A stretch of DNA of 64,000 nucleotides. Source: Fomitopsis serialis (taxonomy: Eukaryota > Basidiomycota > Agaricomycetes > Polyporales > Fomitopsidaceae). The notes below the pieces were generated by a model. The model saw nothing but the letters and a program-made list of their open reading frames with translations, did not search any database and had not been told where the DNA came from. Position 1 is the stretch's first letter. Every line of letters starts with the position of its first letter. The DNA lies in the NCBI RefSeq assembly GCF_022376445.1, contig NW_025954961.1, forward strand, positions 1,302,001 through 1,366,000, written 5' to 3'. Positions 22,548 through 33,477 of the stretch are shown here, piece by piece. The translations under genes were made by a program, and so were the position numbers.

Positions 22548-24859
22548 TCAAGGCTCAAACCCATCCACGTTCTTCTCGTCCAGCTCCCTCTCCTTTTCTT
22601 CGATCCCATCCTCCGCAGGGCCATCGTCCCCGGCCCGTGCAGCGACACGCTTCTCGCGGCGCTCGAGGTACCACACGAGGAAGGTGACGAGAAGGGTCGC
22701 GAGGCCGATGCCGATCATGGCCCACATGCCCTTGCGGAAGCGCGGCGCGTCGGTGGCGGGGTAGAAGACGAGCTGCCACCAGGCGTTGACGACGTTGTTC
22801 CACATGCTGCGCGGGAGGGGTGAGTGCGTGCGCCGTGGGGGAGGCGCGGGGGGGAGGGACGTACTTCATGGAGGCGAGGACGACGGCGCGCTCTTGGTCG
22901 TCGTCGGCGCAGATCTGGTTTGCCCAGCTGGTGGGGGAGGCGGGTCAGTCGTGTGTTGCGCTCGATGGACGGAGGCGGACGTACGCGAATGTCGTCGCCT
23001 GCCCGGAATAGCTCGCACCCGCCAGGTCTACGTACCGCAAACATCAGCATCCTCACAACCAACGGCACAACCACTCACAATACGCGAAGAACTTCAGCCC
23101 CGTCGGGCTCCCCCACACCAAGAGGCACACCGCGGCGACCATGACCGCCACGGACATGTACACAAGCACGGGCCAGCGCGCCCTCGAGCGCGTCGCGTCG
23201 GTCCACGTCGCGCACACGAGCGTCGAGGCGATGCCCACCGCGGTCACGCCGCACGGGTAGTAGTCCACCTGCTCGACGGTGTAGCCCCCGAGCGCGGAGA
23301 GCCACTGGCCCATGAGGTTGTTGGAGCCGAGGCTCTCCGTCTCGCCGGAGATGGCGAACTGGCGTGGGACACGTTCGTGAGCTGAGTCTGTGTGTGTGGG
23401 AGGGGGGGGGGAGGGGGACTTACGAGGAGGCTGCACCCGTACCACCGCCATCGGCCCAGGACACGTTTTGCGAGGTCCCAGGTCGGACGGCGCAGCCCGC
23501 GGTGCTCCTTCGGGCGTCCTTGCCCATCTGCAAGCGTGTGACGGCGAGGTCACGTTCCTAGACAAGAGACGTCCTGTGTTACGAGATAGTACGATGGCGG
23601 AGGATGAGACTTGCCTCTGGCGACAGGTAGAACGCGGTCGTCGTGGTCGGCGTGTTGGGGAAGACGAAGAAGCCATATAGAGCGATAGGAAGGGTGATGA
23701 CGCCGTCAATGATGAATCTGTCGCAGAGATAGTGAGCACTGTCGGCGACGAGGAGAGACATGTGCGAGACAACCTACAGCCAGCGCCAGCCACTGCGACC
23801 ATCTACCCCGTTGAGATGCCTGCAACTAGGTCAGATGAAACTAAAGATGTGGACCTGTCGACATACTGATACACCGCGGCCTGGAGCACACCAGAAAACC
23901 TGGTTCGAATATGACGTTAAAACGGTGGTAATGTCCGGTGGGCAGCTCGGCGTACAGAGTCCCGATGAGGCCTGAGCTTGTGAAGATGCCAGAACGCTTG
24001 CCGAGCTCGCCTGGCTTGTACCATCTAGAGTGTGGTCAGAGTTGGCATCGCGGAACCCCAGACGAGACAGACGAGACGTACGAGCCAAGGATATAGTGCG
24101 TCCCGACGAATGTCGATGCCTCAGTGAGCCCTTGGAAGAACCGAATAGCATAGAGCTTTCATGGCCATGTCAAGAGAGGACGTTATCTTGAGCTTATATT
24201 AGAGCTTACTTGCTCGACGTTTTTAACCGCACTCGAGCTTCTTCGGAGTTAGCCCCAGATATCAACCCTTAAACGCGGACACTGACCAGAAAGTCAAGAC
24301 ACCCCAGACGATCTGCATAGCGGGGAACCAAATTCTGGGCGAGACCACCTGGAGCATCAGGTTGTCTGCGCGGTTTGCAACAGTTACGACCATCTCTCCC
24401 CGCAAGGACTCAAAGGCTACTCACTCGGCACCATCCCGACGATATATCCGCATGTGAAGATCGTGTTGATTTTCTGCAGACATTGACAGCGGATCAATGC
24501 CTCTGACACTGGCACAATAGGAATAGGCTCTGACGTTAAACTCGGTACCGTACATGTGGAGGTCTTCCTTCATGCCGGAGACGTATGCATTTGACACGTT
24601 GCTTCGATCAAGGTCTGCCATCGAGGACGTGGATGCGTCAAGAATTGCATTGCAACGCGAAGCTCGTGCAACTCACAATTCGTAAAGTACTGTATAGAGT
24701 TGTGAATATCTCAGCTGCGCGTCTCCAAAATTTGTGACTGACCATGAGGCAACAGTACGACAAGATGAACCAGTCTATCTTCAGCAGCAGTGTCCGCTCC
24801 GTCTTGCTGTCTGGAATTTCTCCCCATACAAAGCGACGCACACTCCGTAATGAGACCAT
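22548..24859 (-). CDS. major facilitator transporter, DAL5/Liz1 (allantoate/pantothenate) type
   Basis: This is a multi-exon anion:cation symporter-family permease of about 500 residues for the plasma membrane. Recognisable blocks are 'KIDWFILSYCCLM' (helix 1), 'LDRSNVSNAYVSGMKEDL' (the family's N-D-R-S/N loop), 'TIFTCGYIVGMVP', 'EASTFVGTHYILGSWY', 'KPGELGKRSGIFTSSGLIG', 'FIIDGVITLPIALYGFFVFP', 'WANQICADDDQERAVVLASM' and 'AWWQLVFYPATDAPRFRKGM', the latter typical of Liz1/Fen2-like members. Start at 24859 ('MVSLRSVRRFVWGEIPD'); stop at 22548-22550 after 'NVDGFEP'. At least eight introns were inferred; one contains a ten-base G run on the plus strand (23402-23411). Substrate is a family-level guess. 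Confidence 0.82.
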
Positions 24860-25729
24860 CCTGACAAGCGAGTGTTATTTCCTCCCGGAGTTCAAGTCGT
24901 TAAAGCTGTCGTGACGTAGGTCGTGTAGTCTGTGAGAGGGAAGCAGTCGCACGCAAAGATGATGGGAGTCGCGCACGAAGGAAGCAAGCGACGTACGAGC
25001 GTCCCAGCCACCTCCATGGTCTGTGGATGGGCTTATCCAAGTCGTCTGAGATAGCGCGCCGATAGCGGGACTGGGGCGGGACGCGTCCCCACAGCCCATC
25101 ACGGTCATATGACCCGCCCCATACACCAAAGCCCTAACCTCAGCTTCTGGTACGGTCTTCAATCCGACTTATCAAAACGGGCGCACAGAAACGATAAGTA
25201 CCTCGTCAATTCGCGCGCAGGTGCCGGCAGCAGGTATGTCACGACTCTGTTCACTGCAATGTCGCCACATCGAGATACTGTTTCAGGAACTGAGCAAGCT
25301 GCGGCAGGATCATGGAAGACGGACATCAGAAATTTCGCTCATAGAGCGCGCCCGTCGACAAATACTATGCTATCAGTGTTGCCGCGACATGGCTTCCTGA
25401 GCAGAGAATACGGCGTCTGGGGCAAAGCTCAGGAGGTGCAACGATGAAACCCAGATAGGCAAATTGAACCGATTCAAGTGGGGTCTGTGGAAAGCTCTTC
25501 TGGCACGATCTGCTGCTCCAACACCTTCACCACATCCCCGGAAGAGGGCTGCCCCACACTGGTACCGGTGTCGTTCAATACCATACTATTCCCTCGTGCG
25601 ATCTCCGTCACGAACAGGGCTTGCGAATTCAAACACTTCGATCCTCCGTACATCCCTTTCGGCGACATCAACGAAGCCACTGCACACCACGTAACGATCT
25701 CCGCGCCCCCAACGCTACATCACTGGATT
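24860..25729. other. intergenic, no clear gene
   Basis: These 870 bp lie upstream of the transporter and downstream of the LPMO. A plus-strand open stretch (25478-25819) overlaps the LPMO 3' exon in antisense and has no recognisable content. Nothing supported was found. Confidence 0.4.
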
Positions 25730-26869
25730 TCACTGATTCCAGACAGCCGGGCCGGGAGAGACGTAGCCGGTGAAGTTGCTCGGGAGGTCGTAGATGTCCT
25801 GCACAATCCGGCCCGTTAGTTCAACCCGACGTGTGAAGACGAAGGCGCATACGATGAGGATGCCGGGCTCGTAGCCAGTGTACGCGCCAGGGAAGGACAC
25901 GAGCGGCTCGGGAGATCTGCGAACGCGTACATGAGCCTCTGTAACTTGAGCAACCCGCTAGTAGCTCTTGGGCTCACCCGTCACCACCGTTGGCGACGTT
26001 GACCTGAGCGCAGCTCAGGTAGAACTGCGCGCCGCCGTAGGTTTTCGCCACTGAAGTTTGTCGAGAATGAGACGAAGATTTCAGCGACAGAACCACGACA
26101 AGCTCACCGTGCAGGGCGATCTGCTCGCCACGGATGAGGTACTGCCCGCTCGGCAGGCTGGGCGGAATGGTAAACGTGAACTGGTCGGTGGCTGCGACAA
26201 CGGTCACACATCATCAGTGTTGCCGCACGCCGGTACAGGACGCGCAGAGTCACTGACACTCCAAGGCGAAGTTCAGCGTGCCAGGCTGGCCGTTGGTGCC
26301 TGCGGTGAAGGTCGGGGCATCCTGCCAGATCTTGAACCAGGTCTGGCTCGTACCAGCCTCCTCGGAGTCGGCCTCGGGGCTCGCCTTTGACATGTACGCC
26401 GAGAAGTACTGCAAGAAGGCGTCAGTGCGTGATGCGGAGCCATGCGAAGTACGCAAGTGGTACCCCAGGGTGGTAGAAGTCGCCGTTGGCCTTGAAGCCG
26501 ACTGTGGCGCCGGCATCGACGGTCGCGACGGAGGTGGACGAGGCCGTGTTGTTCTCGTAGCAGCGGATCAAGTCGCTGGTGACGTCCGTGAGCTGCAGAA
26601 CGCCGTCAGCACCGATCATATTCTTAAGAGGGATGTGCACAAGAAAGATGCTGACCGGCATGTTGTCCTGGTAGTTCTGAGTCTGGCGGACGTATTCCCA
26701 GTCGGTGCTGGCGGCACCGTTCAGGATGAGGTCGGGCAGCGTGTCTGGACGAGCAATGGGTATCAGCCATTTGCAAGCATTGCATCACGAGGATGAGGAG
26801 TTCGGACTTACAGTGCGCTGTGACCGAAGTGACCGCGGCGGAAACGAGGGCAGCGAAGAATGCCTTCAT
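25730..26869 (-). CDS. AA9 lytic polysaccharide monooxygenase (GH61), secreted
   Basis: This copper enzyme oxidatively cleaves cellulose or related glucans outside the cell. The signal peptide is 'MKAFFAALVSAAVTSVTA', cleaved before His1, the N-terminal copper ligand of the histidine brace; the first intron begins immediately after that His codon. Other markers are 'LTDVTSDLIRCYEN', the second copper His in 'GDFYHPG', 'SQTWFKIWQD', 'LPSGQYLIRGEQIALH', and 'YGGAQFYLSCAQVNV' with the axial Tyr and conserved Gln. It ends 'FTGYVSPGPAVWNQ' at a stop at 25730-25732. All seven or so exons join without frame breaks. There is no C-terminal cellulose-binding module, so it is a single-domain member. Confidence 0.95.
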
Positions 26870-29000
26870 CGTGAAAACTCTGAGAGGACTCAAGGGGCTG
26901 AGAGGTCGAGAGTGGATTCACTGTCGTCACCGAACTCCGTGTACACGCCTTTATACCGCCTCACCTCGGCACACTGAGCCTGAGAGCTCGAACTCCGTAA
27001 AGAAGGTCAGACTCTGTTGCACAAGGATATCGTGCTTGAGTAGCATGCTGCAAACCACGGCGGAGAAACCGTGCGCAGCGGATCGACGGAGGAAGAAGGC
27101 GGCGGACATTGCGCAATTGTGCGGACTATCGTCGGCCTTCGCGAGGTCTTCTCCTCGATCCCTGCTCATTCACGTCAATTGGACATCAATGGCTGAGACC
27201 TTGCTCGCCCACCCGCCTGGCGGATCCCTCCCCGCCTGACGCAATCGCCATATGTAGTGCACCGGCCGAGGTTATCCCGGATGTCAATCGGGGTTGTCTG
27301 CGAGCTCATCTGCCGCCGGTTCACGCTCATTGAACGTTCGAACGTTAAAGGCAGAGCGCTGCGGTCCCGCAGGCTAGAGGGTCCCTCGGCCTACTGGTGG
27401 ATTCATCGTGCCTATTCAGCCTGCACGCCGAGGTTCTCTCGAGATGCTATCGGGTGTCTTCATCTGCGACCGCTACACACTCATTGAACGTCGAAGCTGG
27501 GACCTTGCGGCCCGCGCGACTTCACTGGGAACCTGGCCTCCTGACGCATCCGGCATGTGTATGCGCATCGATGCCATGGGCTCTGGCGAATGCCACAGTG
27601 CAAGACTTGCCTCGTGGTGAATTCACACGAGTCCTGCTCCGCCCATGGCTACCAGGTATTAAGTAGTCGTCAGGGTCCAACGGAGTAGCTGCGAAGACTT
27701 ACCGTGTATTACGGCGGACCTCATTCGAAGTTGAACGTTCATTGTCCACTGGCAGACAGTGCACGACACACTGATGCGATTACTCGGGCGAGGTGGTCGG
27801 AGTCAAATGACATGACAGACTTGGCCTGGTGGCATGCTGCAGTGCCAGTGCAAGTTACTGGCCTTCTCCAATTCGTGTTTTCTATATCGGCCTGGCGTGA
27901 AAAACATGGCACCTATCCGGATTAGACGCAAGGACGCGTTGGCAGCACGATGCGGAGCAGGTAGTAGGCAATGCCCGGCGCACGACGGGTCCTCGTGCCC
28001 CCGATGAATCCGCGCGGAGGCGGGGCATACAGCGGCGAGCATGTGGAACTGATGCAGTGAGCTACCTCGAACGTCCGCAATCGTACAACTGTTCACTCAC
28101 AGCCTCGGGTCAGGACCCCTTTGATTGTTCGAGACTTGTGCCAGGGTTAGAACAAGTGAGTCCGTCCGTAATACGGGCCAGGTCTTGCACGGCATTACTT
28201 GCGCTGTCTACCGGTCATTCGTAGAGGTAAGTAGTCCTCCAGCGAGAGGCACTGGCAAGACGACCATCTACCCCCGGGCCTAGACGAGCTGCGACGGTGA
28301 TGAACTTGGGCTTTGCGTCGAACCGATGCCAGCAACGGTCACCGGTCTCCCCTCCGCAGACTCTAAGGCAGGCCTTAGGGCGGTCTTCTGCAGGCGGTCT
28401 CGGACTGTCCTTCCGACCGCTCTCGCTGGTAGCTTTCCAGCGTAGTAGCACTAGCTTGAGTCGATAGTCCTGCAGCCCCAGACGGCGCGACGGTCCACCG
28501 AGACTGAAACTGTCCAAGTCGTCGCGACGATTGAAAGCGCCGGTACAACGCCAGTACTAAACGACCTGTTATAGCGTTTCATGGCCTTCGCGCCACATCG
28601 TGTGGCACTTCCTCTGCAAAGTCATACGCTGCCTGCCTCCAGTACACAGAGCCAACGGTCATGATAACGAAAGACGGGTAGGAGAAAAGCAACGCGACAC
28701 TGCGACATTCAAGATACTATTTATGTCGCTTTCCGAGTGAGGCTCAGCCTTTCGTCTGCCAATGTTTCGTCTCTGAACGCTAAGAGAACAAGCGAAGGTT
28801 CCGGTCGACGACAACTTGGATATCCGGAGCCATCGGAGGTTGAGTGGATTGTCTACTCTGCCCACAGGAGACTAGGAGACTAGTACGGTCGACGGACGTG
28901 TTTGTCTACCAGCGCGACGATTTCCGTAAGTAGGGTTCAATTGGCGTATCATTCAAATGGAACTCAGTTGAGGCCTTGAGGGCCGACCGTCACGACCACC
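26870..29000. other. gene-poor region, 2.1 kb
   Basis: This lies between the divergent LPMO and F-box genes. It includes a degenerate ~155-160 bp duplication (listed separately). A CCCCGC hexamer at 27230-27235, about 360 bp upstream of the LPMO start, fits the CreA carbon-repression consensus. No protein gene or tRNA was recognised. A minus-strand open frame near 28215-28517 has no ATG and no known motif. Confidence 0.5.
27265..27490. repeat. degenerate direct duplication, ~155-160 bp offset
   Basis: 'gccgaggtt' at 27265-27273 recurs at 27427-27435, and 'tcattgaacg' at 27327-27336 recurs at 27481-27490. The stretches between are similar but diverged (for example 'ctcatctgccgccggttcac' against 'cttcatctgcgaccgctaca'). 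It may be an old tandem duplication or a transposon remnant. Confidence 0.5.
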
Positions 29001-30855
29001 ATGAGTTCCTCCCCGTTGACGTTGAACCTCGACGTTCTCGATGTCATTTTGTCATTCGCAAACCCATATGATGCCCTCCAATTTTCCATGACATGTCGCG
29101 ACGGCCACAAACTAGCGATGCCGCATTTCTTGGAAGAAGTCGAGTTCCCGCTTCCTTGGCTGTGTTTACGGGGCGCAAAACGATCGGCACTGGCGGATCC
29201 GGAGCTCTTCGAGGGCTTTCGCGCTTACATGCTCGATTCACCGCATGCGTCCCATCGCCTCCGGAAGCTCAAGGCTCTTCAGCTTGGAGAAGAGGCTTTC
29301 TGCGTAGAATGGGGAGAACGCGACAGAGGCACTGTACCGCCGACGGACACCTTCACTCTTGCGGAACCGCTCGCGGATGTCATTCGAGGTGCCGTTGAGC
29401 TACGCAGGATCTCCATTCACTACTCGGAGGCCATCTTCGATGATGTACCGCAGCTCATAGATGCCATAGCGAGCCTCCCGCGTCTCCAGGAGGTCTGCTT
29501 CTATGGCGCCGACGTGTCGACACTCGGCCTTCTCTCTAGAATGCAGAGTCGCCTCAGGAGAGTTGAACTCCGCATCATCGAATATAATGATCAAGAGACG
29601 AGAGAAAGGTGGTGGGGCGACTATGCCTTCGGGAATGACCGCTTTCTACACAACTTCACTGAATCACTGCAGGTTCTGAGCCTGCATGGAGGCTTGGACA
29701 TCATAGAGGAGCTCGAACCACACACGGTTTGGCGTGCTGTTCGTGAACTCAAACTCGTTCGCGGTAATCCAGTCAATCTACAAGCCATGGCCCGCGCTTT
29801 CCCAAACCTGCGCCGTCTGCACACCGAGCCCGGACCCTCCGCTGTCGAGCCTGCCATCCATCAATGGCGAAAACTTGACACCGTTTGGGCGGCACATCCT
29901 CTCCCTTTGCAGCATCCGGTCCGACACTTGATCATGCATTGGACCCTTCAGGCGTACAGGTACCTCGCCCCTCCGTTCAACCAGGCCCTAGCGGGTGGTA
30001 CCATCGCCATGCTTCAACACACCCTGCCCGTCGTACTCGAGTGCAGCGCTGACAAGAACACGTATGCATGCATAGCTCATCACGCACCCTCAGTCCGCTG
30101 CATGAGAATCACTGTGGTACCTAGTGAGCGCCAACATGGGCATGACTGGAACTTGACCGACGAAGAGGCAAAGAATGTGTTGGTGAGTATTGAGAGACTG
30201 TTGAAACGTTCGATTCACTGACCAGTTAATTTTATGCACAGATCGACGAATTCTCGCTCCTCCGGGCTTTGCCTCTCAAAGGTATCGCTATCGTACTCCA
30301 GGGACACGGACCCTGGGGCAAGGCCTCCAACTGGAAGCAGTATTCTTGCATCATTGGAGCCTGTATTCCTTCATTGGAGTACATTGGCTTGCGCACGCAG
30401 ACAGGGGCTTGGTTCTCACACGATGATTGGGATGCGCCGGAGCCATACCAGTGGTATCAGGTCACTGGGCGCCCAGAACATTCGGAGGTGGTTGTAGAGA
30501 GCCTGTCGGCTGATGAAGGAGTCCGCGTCTGCTCTACGCTCTTCAGCATGTCCAGAGGTGAATAAACCTCAAGTTTGACTGCAGGTATCCCCGGGTGTAA
30601 GGGGTTTTCCTCGGTGAGCACCGTTCCATAGCAAAGACTTGCATACTACTGACGACTGCGCGATCAGAGACATGTACCTACGGGGTCTATGACTGGAATG
30701 ATATCCCTGTGCAATGGCAGCTCGAAGCCCTTCCACTCTGCGTTTTATGGACCGAGCGTAACCCGGCGCCGAGTCCTATTGGGGTCGACTTCGTCAGTTG
30801 GTCTTCAGTTGACGTCGTCCAAACCAGATTGCACGCTCCCAACCTGGGCCGATGA
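29001..30855 (+). CDS. F-box domain protein
   Basis: The start 'MSSSPLTLNLDVLDVILSFA' and 'NPYDALQFSMTCRDGHKLAM' form an F-box, which links substrates to SCF ubiquitin ligases through Skp1. The remaining ~500 residues have regularly spaced leucines ('LRKLKALQLGE', 'LPRLQEVCFYGAD', 'LQVLSLHGGLDIIEELEPH') consistent with irregular leucine-rich repeats. Exon 1 is about 1.2 kb. The second exon ('IDEFSLLRALPLKGIAIVLQ') and the third ('TCTYGVYDWNDIPVQW') follow short introns, with stop at 30853-30855. No frame break was found. Agaricomycetes carry large, fast-evolving sets of such genes; the substrate is unknown. Confidence 0.8.
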
Positions 30856-31470
30856 CGGCGCGTTCGCATGCATTCATGCATTCATCCTGAGAACGAGACG
30901 AGGAGCGAAAAGATATAATTAGCTAGAGGGTACACCATGGAGTGGCAGTCGCATACCCAGCTAAGTTCTTTTTAGTAATAGCCTGAGGACACCTGGCAAA
31001 CGCCGTGTCCCAGGCCTCCCAGCAATACGATCGCTTAAGCGCCCAGCCGATCCGGCTTGTGCAGTTCATCTTGAGTTCATGCTCTTTTCCGGCAGCCCTG
31101 CGCTCTAAATTTGAGTTGCCCCCACAGGGCCTGTGTCTTTTGCCAACGCCACCTACACCTCCGAGTCGGTATATAGATCAGCAGGAGACCTACGGCGCTC
31201 AGCTATGTAAGTGGTCTACATCGCGTCGATCGTACGCGTACAGTCAGTATTCACGCGCACGATTACGGAGCCGATCACAGCATGCCGACGCGGGCTTGCG
31301 TGCACGGCACCACCGGCGCGCCCAAATGAAGGGCTCGAGCTTGGCGAGGCCTCGCGCTTACCAACCGCCCGCGCGCGCGAAGCCCGACACGCACTTCTAC
31401 AACCCCTGATTATTAGATGAGTCCACTTCCCAGTGGCATGCCGCATGTGTGCCTGCTGGTACCGTATATG

Positions 31471-31729
31471 TTGCACTATTACAGCTGTTTCCAAAACGAT
31501 GGGCCCCGCATCAAGAAACCGCACTCAGGCGGAGTGTGTCGGTCTCCCTATTCCCATCAAGATTGGACCATAACCGGCACGTCGAGGGCGAGCCAGACTA
31601 CGGCGGGTGGCTGAGGTCGACCGGCAGAAGGTGCGGATCACCTTGAAGGCAAGATCCGACGCTCTCCGCCCGTGTACGCATTTTTGATGAGGGGCCTATC
31701 ATTTTGGAAACAGCTGTAAGCACTGTGCA
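31471..31729. repeat. imperfect inverted repeat with ~48 bp core arms
   Basis: The arms at 31471-31518 and 31682-31729 are reverse complements with mismatches. They share a perfect 18-mer, 'ttacagctgtttccaaaa' (31479-31496 against 31702-31719). Weaker complementarity continues inward (ggcggag, gtcgg), leaving a loop of roughly 100-160 bases. It could be a non-autonomous transposon remnant or a foldback element. Confidence 0.7.
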
Positions 31730-33419
31730 AAATGCCGGTCAATCGGGGCGCCCGGGTCCGTGGTGGCGGAGACACGCACGACGCGCGCTGAAGGGACCGA
31801 ACAGAGTGGTTGGATGTACTCCGGTTGGAGGTAACTCATCGATCGGGGACGCTCGGAGGCAGTGAGAGGAGTAATATTCTATCAATGGTCCGAGACTGAA
31901 CAGAATTAGGCCGGGCCATCCGCAGAGATCGCTCGAAAAGCTGGCCCGCGAACGTGTTGGCCGCTTGACGGGCGTGGGCAGACGGTGCACATCCTTGCCT
32001 ATCCGGCACATCGTGACGGCCCATCCACATGCGGGCGGGTGAGGGAGTGCGGCGCCTCGGGCTGTAAAGACGTCTTCGAGGTGTCACTGTCCATCAGCGG
32101 GTTGGAGAAGACGTGGCTGTGGACGTAAGCCACCCAAGGCGGGGTGTGTCTCGCGATGGGACCCGCGCGCTTTAGATGGGCCGTGTGGGTTATGGTGCTG
32201 GTGTGGATAGAATGCTGACAGTGACAGTGATATATTGACAGACCGAGGTTCTTCAGAAGGGGTGGATCCGTCGGTGCGCACGGATGGACGTACTTACAAT
32301 ACAGGGATACTGCACAGCAGAACGAGTGGTTGGACAGTTGGATCGAAATTGACATTTGGAAATTGGCCGCACCGGTACCGTACAACGCATGTAGCACGAA
32401 CCAAACTAAATGACACTTACCGTCCACAAGTCGTGATATCGGGCTATGACACAGGCTGCGCGTGGCGGGTATGGCACGCCGCGACAGCGCTGGGCAGTAC
32501 TGTAGAATACTGGGCACGCAGTACTGAGCGCTGAGCACGAGCCCGTCCGCAGACCATCACACACAAGACGAGGGTTGACAGAAGATCGCAGGGATGAACT
32601 AGTCGGCTCTGGGCAGTGGGCAGTAGTGCGCCACATGGCGACCTTGATGGAGGCGAATGCACCGGAACGATGGCCGACGACTCGGGGAGGAGGTAGCTAG
32701 CGTTGCCGGAGCAGAGAGCGTCGGCGTCGGGGAAGAATGGCACGGGCTGGATTGGGGTGACGAGGTCACAGTGTACCGGACCCGGCGAGGGCGTGACTGG
32801 ACCGGACGAGACGGACTCGGCTTTACGGGATTCGGAACAAGGTCAGAGCAAGACGCCGGGACGAGACACCAGAAGCAGCAGAGCACGTTGTAATGCGCGG
32901 GCGACGCGACGGCAGGCTGCAGCGATGCAGCGACAGAACTACGCGCGCGACGTCGACGAGGGCGCCGGCGTTGTGGAGCGCATCGAGGAGACACAGCGGC
33001 GTCGGGGTCGGTGGTGTGCGGCGGATCGGGCGGCATGTTCTTTTGGATGAGGTCACGACGCGCGATCGCATCTCACTCTCATCCCGTCATTTTGGGTTGG
33101 TGATGCGGGCGCCAATCGGGATGGCATCGCCCGGGAATGCGCTCATCGCGCGCCACAGTGGGCGGGCTCGCGCGCATGGGGGGCGCGGGGGCGGACACGC
33201 GCGCAGAGAGATGCCGGGACCAGAGCGTACGAGGGCGAGTGGAGAGGGGAGGAGGAGGAGGAGGAGGACGGGCGGTGTGTGATCGGAAGTGACGCGGGGC
33301 GCATGAGTCAGCCGCTGGAGGTGACTCTCGCAGTCGCACGGGGACGCGAGCACAGCGGACAGGCCGGGCCAGCCTAAGACGTTCGCAAGCCTTCCTCCGA
33401 CCTTCTCCGTCAGCCGCGG

Positions 33420-33427
33420 TATAATAA
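33420..33427 (+). promoter_or_regulatory. TATA-like box of the Ytp1-family gene
   Basis: TATAATAA lies 51 bp before the ATG at 33478, followed by a pyrimidine-rich stretch. Spacing is plausible for a core promoter with a short 5' UTR. Confidence 0.45.
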
Positions 33428-33477
33428 GATATCTTGTCCGTCCGCCTGCCCCTCTTTACCGTCTCTCCTCGCCCGCC

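Larger units (their letters stand above)
30856..33477. other. gene-poor region, 2.6 kb
   Basis: No supported gene. It holds an imperfect inverted repeat (31471-31729), short 'gggcagta'-like repeats near 32490-32630, a GGA-rich purine tract (33241-33268) and the Ytp1 promoter with a TATA-like box. Several short open frames show no coding signature. Confidence 0.5.

Noticed and set aside
23402..23411. Ten-base G run as a possible frameshift site
   Set aside because: It lies in an intron of the transporter gene, so it does not affect the protein.
28215..28517. 100-codon minus-strand open frame in the LPMO/F-box gap
   Set aside because: No ATG at its start, no motif and no splice-compatible neighbours.
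33241..33268. GGA-rich purine tract as a possible coding or structural element
   Set aside because: Simple-sequence tract in a non-coding region; no evidence of function beyond low complexity.
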